5,833 bases of DNA, taken from assembly GCF_934371575.1 (NCBI RefSeq), contig NZ_CAKRNY010000094.1, forward strand, positions 1-5,833, read 5' to 3'. Positions 1 to 5,299 of this stretch are shown in pieces. Made by a program: the position numbers and the translations under genes. Under the pieces are notes generated by a model, which made no database searches, had not been told where the DNA came from, and saw nothing but the letters and a program-made list of their open reading frames with translations. Every line of letters begins with the position of its first letter. The first letter of the stretch is position 1. This DNA comes from an uncultured Blautia sp. (GTDB taxonomy: Bacteria; Bacillota; Clostridia; Lachnospirales; Lachnospiraceae).

Positions 1-225
1 GAATATATCAGAAAATTTGTTCCGCAGGGTAAATCATTTGACGGTTTCACACAAAAAGATATCAACCTTATGATGTCGCATATCAACTCTGTAAAAAGAG
101 ATTCACTCGGTGGTAAATCTTCATTTGAATGTCTTTCTAAAAAAGAAATAAGAATAGTAAAAAAGCTGGGTTTATATCCTATCGACCCAGATAAAGTGAT
201 TTTAAACCCAAGCTTATTCAAGTAA
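1..225 (+). CDS. IS30-family transposase, C-terminal fragment (5' end outside window)
   Basis: Frame 1 is open from the first base to a TAA at 223-225, giving 74 residues. The peptide starts EYIRKFVPQGKSFD and continues through MMSHINSVKRDSLGGKS to KVILNPSLFK. This matches the end of IS30-family DDE transposases, which carry an R-x-[FY]-x-P-[KQ]-G-K-S segment just after the catalytic Glu, then a helix with M-x-H-[IL]-N, and often finish near V-I-L-x-P-S-L-[LF]-K. The enzyme cuts and joins the ends of its own insertion sequence. The catalytic Asp and Glu residues should lie upstream, outside the window, so I cannot say whether the gene is intact; the visible part has no frameshift. It converges on the minus-strand surface-protein gene and is followed by its own hairpin terminator. 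Family assignment is by recall of conserved motifs, not by a search. Confidence 0.85.
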   Translation, partial: EYIRKFVPQGKSFDGFTQKDINLMMSHINSVKRDSLGGKSSFECLSKKEIRIVKKLGLYPIDPDKVILNPSLFK

Positions 226-263
226 AAATACCACAAGCAACAGGCAGGTATTAATTCCTATAA

Positions 264-306
264 AACTGTTGCGTTTACTTGAGACGTAAATGCGCCAGTT
301 GTTTTT
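264..306 (+). terminator. Rho-independent terminator after the transposase
   Basis: The arm at 264-278 (aactgttgcgtttac) pairs with the arm at 286-300 (gtaaatgcgccagtt) around a 7-nt loop. Of 15 positions, 14 pair, two of them as G-U wobbles, with one T-C mismatch. A T-rich run, gtttttgtt, follows at 301-309. It lies 38 nt beyond the transposase stop and is oriented for plus-strand transcripts. It could also act as an internal structural element of the insertion sequence. Confidence 0.65.
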
Positions 307-426
307 GTTGTGCCTGAATATGTATTTTCAACTATAGATTAACATATATTTATCACAAAAAAAGCTTATAAATCAGTTATTTATATTGAAATACAAGCTT
401 ATATTTTGGCTGTTTATTTATTTTGT
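307..426. other. AT-rich non-coding stretch, no recognised feature
   Basis: Together with the flanking terminators and putative IS end, this makes up the 332-nt gene-free gap 226-557. I see no open frame with a ribosome binding site on either strand. The only internal pattern is the 9-mer aagcttata occurring twice, at 362-370 and 395-403; their AAGCTT cores are self-complementary, but the flanks do not extend into a good stem. It is probably the non-coding tail of the insertion sequence. Confidence 0.4.
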
Positions 427-476
427 GTTGCATTTACTTGAAATGTTGCGTTCAAGTTGAAAGTTAAGCAATCGCA

Positions 477-516
477 ATAAAAAAGAGTTATTATGCTTAT
501 TTGATAGTAACTCTTT
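477..516 (-). terminator. Rho-independent terminator of the surface-protein gene
   Basis: On the minus strand AAAGAGTTACTAT pairs with ATAATAACTCTTT. This gives 9 continuous base pairs, one C-A mismatch and 3 more pairs around a 9-nt loop. A run of Ts (481-479) follows on the minus strand. The hairpin begins 41 nt after the TAA stop at 558-560. Its sequence is nearly the same as the terminator at 3226-3263. Confidence 0.8.
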
Positions 517-557
517 CAGTTGGTGGACGAAGTGTGTGAATTATATATTTTATTATG

Positions 558-698
558 TTAATCAACAACAGATGTTCTTACTAGATTATATCCACCAACA
601 CTACATCCGTTAGCTTCATATATCTTGTTGTTCCATCTATCAAATACATTTCCACATTTATCTGTAGTAAATGGTCCACCATCATCCCATCCATTAGA
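558..698 (-). other. Two-cysteine C-terminal module of the surface protein (unrecognised)
   Basis: The last 46 residues follow a polar linker (PTNNTLNKKSN). They contain GWDDGGPFTTDKCGNVFDRW, then NNKIYEANGC, then GGYNLVRTSVVD at the end. The module is rich in Gly, Asp and aromatic residues, and its two Cys are 17 positions apart, compatible with a disulfide after export. It is compositionally unlike the Thr/Val/Pro-rich Ig-like modules before it. Its extreme C-terminal position in a secreted protein without LPXTG suggests a cell-attachment or sorting module, but I cannot name a family for it. Confidence 0.55.
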
Positions 699-3155
699 TT
701 TCTTGTTTAAAGTATTATTTGTTGGTTTAATAGGAGCAGCTTCAACATTAACAGTAACATCAATATCAGTTAGTACATTGTAGTTATCAGTATCAATTGG
801 AGTAAAAGTAGCTTTGTAGGTATTTGAACCAGCATCAGTTAACTGAGAATCAGGAGTGTTCCACTTCCATCCGTTAGGTAAAGTAACATCAGATAACATG
901 TCACCTTGAACAGCTTTTAAACCATTTAGAAGTGTATAAGAAGGATTAGCTTTTACAATAAACCAATTAAAAGTAACAGGTTCTTTTGTACCATCAGACC
1001 ATTTGCCATTTTTAGATTTAACAGTAACAGTATAGCTGCCTACAACAGTAGCCATATTAGTACCTTCAATAACCATAGTAGAGTTTTCAAATGCAGTGAG
1101 TACTACAGATTGTTCAGAACCATTATATGTATAAGTATCATTACTTAATGTTGGTTTATCTGGAGCAAGTTCAACATCAACCGTCAAATCAACATTTATA
1201 GATTCATTATAATTAAGAGGATCAGATGGAGTATAAGAAGCTTTAAAGATTTGAGAATCACCAGCGGATAACAGTGTATCAGGTTCATTCCAAGACCAAC
1301 CTTCAGGTAAAGGAATGTCTGATAATTTCTCACCTTGAGAAGCTTTCAATTCATCAGGAACAGTAGCAGTAGCTTTTTCAATAACCCATTGAATAGTTAA
1401 TGAATCAGTAGTGCCGTCAGACCACCGTTTAATAGGAGTAACTGTAATAGTATATGTACCGGCATTAGTTTGAACGTTGCCTTCAATCTTCATAGTAGTG
1501 CTGTCAAAACCTGCAACAGTAGCAGTTTGTTCAAAACCTGCAACAGTAGCAGTTTGTTCAAAACCGTTATATGTATAGCTATCAGTAATGTTTAAGGTTG
1601 GTTTAATAGGAGGCTTTAACGAAAAATAACCAGGGCTGTCTGCATCACCGTCAATACGTGCGTATTCACCATGTGCTTTATTGCTACTATAATTTGTATC
1701 CTTTTCACCTTTTAAACGATTACAGCTATAAAACATGTTTTCAGAATTACTTGGCGCAACAAAGTCTTTGGTGGCATATATTGTACTTAAACTTTTACAA
1801 TTAAAAAACATACGACCCATATTGGTGACATTAGCAGTTTTGAAACTGGATAAATCAAGAGTATTTACATTTAAAGAAGAAAACATACCTTCCATATTAG
1901 TGACTTTCTCAGTATTGAAATTTGATACATCAAGAGAAGATAATTTTCCACAACTTGCAAACATCCAACTCATATTCGTAACATTTTCAGTATTAAACTT
2001 TGATACATCAATAAAGGTTAAATTTTGACAATTAGAAAACATACCTAACATATTAGTTACTTTCTCGGTATTAAAATTCGATACATCGACGGTAGATAAA
2101 TTTACACAATTGTAAAACATATGGTCCAAATTTGTGACATTTTCAGTATTAAATGTTGATATATTAACATAAGATAAATTACTACAGTCAGTAAACATCC
2201 AACACATGTTTGTAACATTTGCAGTTTTAAAATTAGATAAATCAAGAGAAGTTAAGCTTTTGCATCCCCAAAACATACGACTCATATCCGTAACATTTTC
2301 TGTATTGAAGTTTGACAACTTAATAGAAGGTAAGTTGCTACAGTTAGTAAACATATAACTCATATTGGTAACTTTAGGAGTTGTTATATTCGATACATCA
2401 AGAGAAATTAGATTTGTACAACCAGAAAACATATGATTCATATCAGTGACATTTTCTGTATTAAGATTTGATAAATCTATAGAAGATATGTTGCTGCAGT
2501 TAGCAAACATATAACTCATATCTTTAACGTTTATGGTGTTAAGTTTTGAAATGTCAACATAAGTCAAATTATTACAGTCAGCAAATATCCCATGCATATT
2601 AGTGACATGTTCTGTATTGATATTATCAAAATGAATTTGTTTAAGGGTGGTCAACTTAGCAAACATAATCGAACAGCTTTCAGGAAAAACAATTTGTGTA
2701 TCATCATCAGAGATAACATAAGCTTCTGATAATCCCGTAGAAGAGTCTAAATAGTAATAAAGTTCATAATTATTTTTTAGATTGTATTTTGTATAAGTAG
2801 AAAAATCGACAGCAGGGTAATCACTTCTAAGTCCAAAATATAAATCTGTTACATTTATATTTTTTAAAAGTGTGTTAAGTTCTGTTATATATAAGGATTG
2901 GGTTGAAGAACTAGCAATTGTGGAGATAGATTCATCTCCAGATAAATCATTAATTGTTAATTCATCACTTTCGTTTGTAGAATCATTTTCTTGAATGTTG
3001 TTTTCTTCATTAGATGAATTTGTATCATTTTCTTCTGTTATCAAACTGGTATTATCGGTATTATCTGTTGAAGGTTCTTCAGCATTTATGATTTGATAAT
3101 TCACACTATTAAATAAAAGAAAGAGATTTAAACAAGCTATTAGTAATCTTTTCAT
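558..3155 (-). CDS. Secreted BspA-like leucine-rich-repeat surface protein with Ig-like modules
   Basis: The product has 865 residues. Start choice: the ATG at 3153-3155 has AGGAAGGAG 4 nt upstream. The longer frame begins at a TTG (3177-3179) that sits at the predicted transcription start, so I reject it. Residues 1-25 form a signal peptide (MKR, hydrophobic core, N-A before EE). Residues 26 to about 85 are an acidic Ser/Thr/Asn/Glu-rich stalk, and about 86-169 a capping region. Residues 170-454 hold eleven leucine-rich repeats of the BspA/DUF285 26-residue type (consensus NLxxLDVSNFNTENVTNMxxMFxxC), closed by a cap ending near 513 in DGDADSPGYFS. Two Ig-like modules (518-666, 667-809) and a two-cysteine tail (820-865) follow. 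Such proteins sit on the cell surface and are linked to adhesion; that role here is inference. There is no LPXTG or C-terminal membrane helix, so anchoring is unexplained. It is transcribed alone. Confidence 0.9.
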   Translation of the reverse strand: MKRLLIACLNLFLLFNSVNYQIINAEEPSTDNTDNTSLITEENDTNSSNEENNIQENDSTNESDELTINDLSGDESISTIASSSTQSLYITELNTLLKNINVTDLYFGLRSDYPAVDFSTYTKYNLKNNYELYYYLDSSTGLSEAYVISDDDTQIVFPESCSIMFAKLTTLKQIHFDNINTEHVTNMHGIFADCNNLTYVDISKLNTINVKDMSYMFANCSNISSIDLSNLNTENVTDMNHMFSGCTNLISLDVSNITTPKVTNMSYMFTNCSNLPSIKLSNFNTENVTDMSRMFWGCKSLTSLDLSNFKTANVTNMCWMFTDCSNLSYVNISTFNTENVTNLDHMFYNCVNLSTVDVSNFNTEKVTNMLGMFSNCQNLTFIDVSKFNTENVTNMSWMFASCGKLSSLDVSNFNTEKVTNMEGMFSSLNVNTLDLSSFKTANVTNMGRMFFNCKSLSTIYATKDFVAPSNSENMFYSCNRLKGEKDTNYSSNKAHGEYARIDGDADSPGYFSLKPPIKPTLNITDSYTYNGFEQTATVAGFEQTATVAGFDSTTMKIEGNVQTNAGTYTITVTPIKRWSDGTTDSLTIQWVIEKATATVPDELKASQGEKLSDIPLPEGWSWNEPDTLLSAGDSQIFKASYTPSDPLNYNESINVDLTVDVELAPDKPTLSNDTYTYNGSEQSVVLTAFENSTMVIEGTNMATVVGSYTVTVKSKNGKWSDGTKEPVTFNWFIVKANPSYTLLNGLKAVQGDMLSDVTLPNGWKWNTPDSQLTDAGSNTYKATFTPIDTDNYNVLTDIDVTVNVEAAPIKPTNNTLNKKSNGWDDGGPFTTDKCGNVFDRWNNKIYEANGCSVGGYNLVRTSVVD
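729..1604 (-). repeat. Two tandem Ig-like modules (about 140 residues each) in the surface protein
   Basis: Module 1 is encoded at 1158-1604 and module 2 at 729-1157. Each opens with KPTL, then YTYNGxEQ, a T/V-rich strand region with GxYTxTV and WSDGT, then W-x-I/V-x-KA. Each continues with LKAxQGxxLSDxxLPxGWxWNxPD and a YxPxDxxNYN segment that ends in a run of alternating Val and Thr. The two halves look like two beta-sandwich subdomains of the kind common in Firmicutes surface proteins, probably spacing the repeat domain from the cell. Module 1 has 149 residues because of a 9-residue duplication; without it, the lengths are 140 and 143. Confidence 0.75.
1504..1565. repeat. Perfect 27-bp tandem duplication, in frame
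   Basis: The 27-mer at 1504-1530 is repeated exactly at 1531-1557. The first 8 bases of a third copy follow at 1558-1565, so there are about 2.3 copies. It encodes FEQTATVAG twice in a row in the first Ig-like module of the surface protein. Because 27 is a multiple of three, gain or loss of a copy would change length but not reading frame. Confidence 0.95.
1794..2648 (-). repeat. Eleven-unit 78-bp coding repeat array (26-residue LRRs)
   Basis: There are ten units of exactly 26 residues and one of 25, each following the pattern [NKS]-L-x-x-[LIV]-[DN]-[LIV]-S-x-[FL]-x-T-x-x-V-T-[ND]-M-x-x-M-F-x-x-C. The first unit (178-203 in the TTG-start numbering, 170-195 from the ATG) is degenerate. The tenth unit lacks one residue and its Cys, ending MFSSL. 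A half-repeat cap with an MFYSC element follows. The DNA copies have diverged, so this is an old array and not a recent expansion. Confidence 0.9.
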
Positions 3156-3159
3156 GTTT

Positions 3160-3168
3160 CTCCTTCCT
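3160..3168 (-). promoter_or_regulatory. Ribosome binding site deciding the surface-protein start
   Basis: AGGAAGGAG lies 4 nt upstream of the ATG at 3153-3155. The upstream TTG at 3177-3179 has no such site and would lie at the predicted 5' end of the transcript, so the ATG is the supported start. Confidence 0.8.
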
Positions 3169-3185
3169 AAAAAACCCAATTATTG

Positions 3186-3214
3186 ATTTTAAATATTGTA
3201 TATATTCAAGTCAA
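3186..3214 (-). promoter_or_regulatory. Sigma-A-type promoter of the surface-protein gene
   Basis: On the minus strand, TTGACT (3214-3209) and TAAAAT (3191-3186) are separated by exactly 17 bp. Each box matches 5 of 6 consensus bases. Transcription would start near 3179, giving a leader of about 24 nt before the ATG at 3155. The promoter sits directly after the terminator of the upstream transporter operon, so the surface-protein gene is independently transcribed. I see no clear operator repeat around it. Confidence 0.75.
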
Positions 3215-3225
3215 TAAATATGCAC

Positions 3226-3263
3226 AAAAAAAGAGCTATTACTTTGGTTAGTAGTAACTCTTT
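3226..3263 (-). terminator. Rho-independent terminator of the ABC transporter operon
   Basis: On the minus strand AAAGAGTTACTACT pairs with AGTAATAGCTCTTT around a 6-nt loop. The stem is 14 positions with one C-A mismatch and one G-U wobble, followed by an uninterrupted T run at 3229-3226. It begins 25 nt after the TAA of the last permease gene. Confidence 0.88.
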
Positions 3264-3288
3264 GAGTTTATGGATGATTAGTAGTTAA

Positions 3289-4212
3289 TTAGATCATTTG
3301 CTTCTTGGCTTTACGCATAGCACTTGAAGACATGATGATTAAACCAACTAATACACTAATGTAAGGGATTGTATTAATTAATTCAGATGGTAATTGACCA
3401 AGTAATAAGATATTAACGATACCTTGAGCGATAGCAAATACGCCTGTCATAATAAATACTACGCCTAAGTTATTACCACCTACGGCAGCAGCCGCAATAC
3501 CAATCCAACCACGGGATGCGGTCATATTATTTGAGTAAACAGATAAGTAACCCATTGATAAGTATGCACCACCCATAGCAGCGAATGCACCAGATAATAG
3601 TGAAGCAATTGTACGCATTAAGTTAACTTTAATACCTACGGATTCAGCCGCATGAGCATCAAGTCCACACGCTTTCATTCTTAAACCAAATGGTGTTTTA
3701 TATACAATGATATAAAGAAGAATCATTAGGGCAATACAAATATAAGTTAATGCCAAGTGACCAGAGAAGATTTCACCAAGAACTGGGATATTTTGTAAAC
3801 CTGGAATATCAATACGAGGTAACGTCTTACTAGGAAGACTTCCTGATTGACCTTTAGAACCAGTCCAGATTAGTAATAAATAAATTGCAAAGTCAGCACT
3901 AAATAAGTTTAAGGCAATACCGACCATGATAGGGTTTGCTTTCATCTTGATAGCGAAGAATGCAAGTACTCCACCACATAACATACCAACTAAGATAGCT
4001 CCTAGTAATCCAAGCCAAGCAGAACCAGTAATTGCACTGAAATATACGCCAAATAATGCGCCGAAGTTCATAATACCATCTACAGCGATATTAGAAATAC
4101 CAGCAAGATTACCAATGTAAGAAGACATAGATGCATATACGAGAGGAGTACCTACACGAATGACAATAAAGATAAATCCAGCACTAAAGATTTGTGATAA
4201 AAGATCATTCAT
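3289..4212 (-). CDS. ABC importer permease 2, BmpA/nucleoside type (NupQ-like)
   Basis: This is a 307-residue polytopic membrane protein of the BPD_transp_2 family, about 8-9 membrane helices, the usual length for the second permease of BmpA-dependent importers. Visible family features are AGISNIAVDGIMNFGA (37-52), ANPIMVGIALNL (92-103) and the ATPase-coupling loop TPFGLRMKACGLDAHAAESVGI without its first residue at 173-194. They are followed by a Gly/Ala-rich helix pair and a final IPYISVLVGLI helix (282-292). It should form a heterodimer with permease 1 and pass substrate, probably nucleosides or related small molecules, into the cell using the adjoining ATPase. The ATG overlaps the end of permease 1 by 8 nt and has AAAGGAGGA 8 nt upstream, so start and translational coupling are well supported. 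Substrate cannot be read from sequence; other BmpA-type ligands remain possible. Confidence 0.88.
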   Translation of the reverse strand: MNDLLSQIFSAGFIFIVIRVGTPLVYASMSSYIGNLAGISNIAVDGIMNFGALFGVYFSAITGSAWLGLLGAILVGMLCGGVLAFFAIKMKANPIMVGIALNLFSADFAIYLLLIWTGSKGQSGSLPSKTLPRIDIPGLQNIPVLGEIFSGHLALTYICIALMILLYIIVYKTPFGLRMKACGLDAHAAESVGIKVNLMRTIASLLSGAFAAMGGAYLSMGYLSVYSNNMTASRGWIGIAAAAVGGNNLGVVFIMTGVFAIAQGIVNILLLGQLPSELINTIPYISVLVGLIIMSSSAMRKAKKQMI

Positions 4213-5296
4213 GGTTTTGTTCCTCCTTTAATAATTGTTTTGCACGCCATTTCTTCAAGAAGTATTGAGAAGAAATGAGTAGTGTTAGAATTACTTCTAC
4301 AATGGAAATCATCTTAACGTCAATTACTGCAGATGAGTTAGATAATAATTGTGCACTTGCACGTAAGTAACTGATACCAAATGCAGCAATAACTACACCG
4401 ATTGGATCGTTTTTACCAAGGGTTGCCATTAATGCACCGGTAAATCCTAAACCAGGTAATGTAGACCATGTAAATGCTTTATACATACCTAATAATTCAA
4501 CAGAAGCACCAACACCACCGATTAAACCAGCTAAGAAGTGAACAACCATAAACATTCCAAATGCGCCCATTCCAGAGTATTTAGCAAAGTTAGGATTGAT
4601 ACCTGTAATACGAATGGAATAACCAATCTTTGTCTTATATAACAAGATATATACAAGAATAGTTGTTACAATCGCAATAATTAAACCTGAATGGACTTGG
4701 GTTTTAGGAATAATATTTGTTAATCTTGCACTGGCTACAAATGGTGCTGATTGATAACCTGTAACACCAGGTAATGCAAGACGAGTTTTAACAATATAGA
4801 AACCAATACCAAACAAGATACTGTTCATCATTAAGGACACAACCATTTCATCCGCATTAAACTTTTGTTTAAGTAGAGCAGGTATTAAAGCAATTATTCC
4901 ACCAACTAAACCACCAACAGCGATACAAATGAAGGAATCAATAAAGCCATTTCCTGTTAACAGATTTTCGTTTATTGCAAAGAATGTAGCGATAACACCA
5001 GAGAAGTAGAAGATACCTTCTGTAGCAAGGTTGAATGCACCAGAACGGAAATATAATAGTGTAGCAAGACCTGCAAATGTTAATGGAATAAACTTAACTA
5101 ATACATATCCAAAGTATCTAGGATTCTTAAATGGATAAGTTAATAAAGAAATAAAATCTTTACCAGGTTGATTACTTACAATACATAGAACAATAAATGT
5201 AACAAGTAATGTAATAAGAATAGATACTAGAATTCTTAAGGCTTCAAATGGTTTATCGTCTGTAAGTCTAAACTTTTTCTTTTCTGTTTTATTCAT
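4205..5296 (-). CDS. ABC importer permease 1, BmpA/nucleoside type (NupP-like)
   Basis: This is a 363-residue membrane protein with a charged cytoplasmic N-terminus (MNKTEKKKFR), then a first helix at about 20-41 and roughly nine more hydrophobic segments. Family landmarks are GAFNLATEGIFYFSG (86-100), NADEMVVSLMMN (147-158), the ATPase-coupling loop around TKIGYSIRITGINPNFAKYS (222-241), and GFTGALMATLGKNDPIG (284-300). These match the longer permease (NupP/YufP type) that pairs with a NupQ-type partner; length fits. It starts 3 nt after the ATPase stop and overlaps permease 2 by 8 nt, so all three are one operon. Its ribosome binding site is weak: the only GGAGG lies 14 nt upstream inside the ATPase gene, suggesting translation by coupling. 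The substrate is inferred to be nucleosides from family and gene order, without direct proof. Confidence 0.88.
   Translation of the reverse strand: MNKTEKKKFRLTDDKPFEALRILVSILITLLVTFIVLCIVSNQPGKDFISLLTYPFKNPRYFGYVLVKFIPLTFAGLATLLYFRSGAFNLATEGIFYFSGVIATFFAINENLLTGNGFIDSFICIAVGGLVGGIIALIPALLKQKFNADEMVVSLMMNSILFGIGFYIVKTRLALPGVTGYQSAPFVASARLTNIIPKTQVHSGLIIAIVTTILVYILLYKTKIGYSIRITGINPNFAKYSGMGAFGMFMVVHFLAGLIGGVGASVELLGMYKAFTWSTLPGLGFTGALMATLGKNDPIGVVIAAFGISYLRASAQLLSNSSAVIDVKMISIVEVILTLLISSQYFLKKWRAKQLLKEEQNHE
4221..4229 (-). promoter_or_regulatory. Strong ribosome binding site of permease 2
   Basis: AAAGGAGGA lies 8 nt before the ATG at 4210-4212, inside the 3' end of permease 1. It fixes the start of permease 2 despite the 8-nt overlap of the two genes. 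Confidence 0.85.
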
Positions 5297-5299
5297 ATC

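Larger units (their letters stand above)
1..460 (+). mobile_element. Right-hand part of an IS30-family insertion sequence (right boundary approximate)
   Basis: The transposase end at 1-225 implies that the window opens inside an insertion sequence. The 15-mer gttgcatttacttga at 427-441, followed by a related gttgcgttcaagttga at 445-460, is the best candidate for the right inverted repeat, because Firmicutes IS30 elements often end in GTTGCATTT-like sequence. A near-copy, gttgcgtttacttga, lies at 268-282 inside the transcription terminator and is the alternative end. The left end is not in the window, so neither the inverted repeat nor the short target duplication can be confirmed. Confidence 0.45.

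Noticed and set aside
362..403. Pair of aagcttata motifs as a possible hairpin or attachment site
   Set aside because: Only the six-base AAGCTT cores are complementary and the flanks mispair after them, so it is indistinguishable from chance in AT-rich DNA.
1735..2028. Plus-strand open frame of 97 codons opposite the LRR array
   Set aside because: It is the antisense shadow of the repeated 78-bp units. It has no ribosome binding site and its sequence simply mirrors the repeat period.
1794..2648. Regular repeats suggesting a CRISPR or non-coding tandem array
   Set aside because: The 78-bp period is fully in frame, encodes a known LRR type and shows codon-level divergence. There are no identical repeats separated by unique spacers.
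3132..3155. Lipobox-like LIAC at residues 5-8 of the surface protein
   Set aside because: It is too close to the N-terminus. The hydrophobic core continues past the Cys to about residue 18, and a normal signal peptidase I site (INA before EE) follows, so lipoprotein processing is unlikely.
3264..3288. Short gap between permease 2 and its terminator
   Set aside because: I looked for a small gene or regulatory element; it is only 25 nt of trailer with nothing recognisable.
3926..4120. Plus-strand open frame of 64 codons opposite permease 2
   Set aside because: It lies wholly inside a well-supported membrane protein gene, with no ribosome binding site and no recognisable product.
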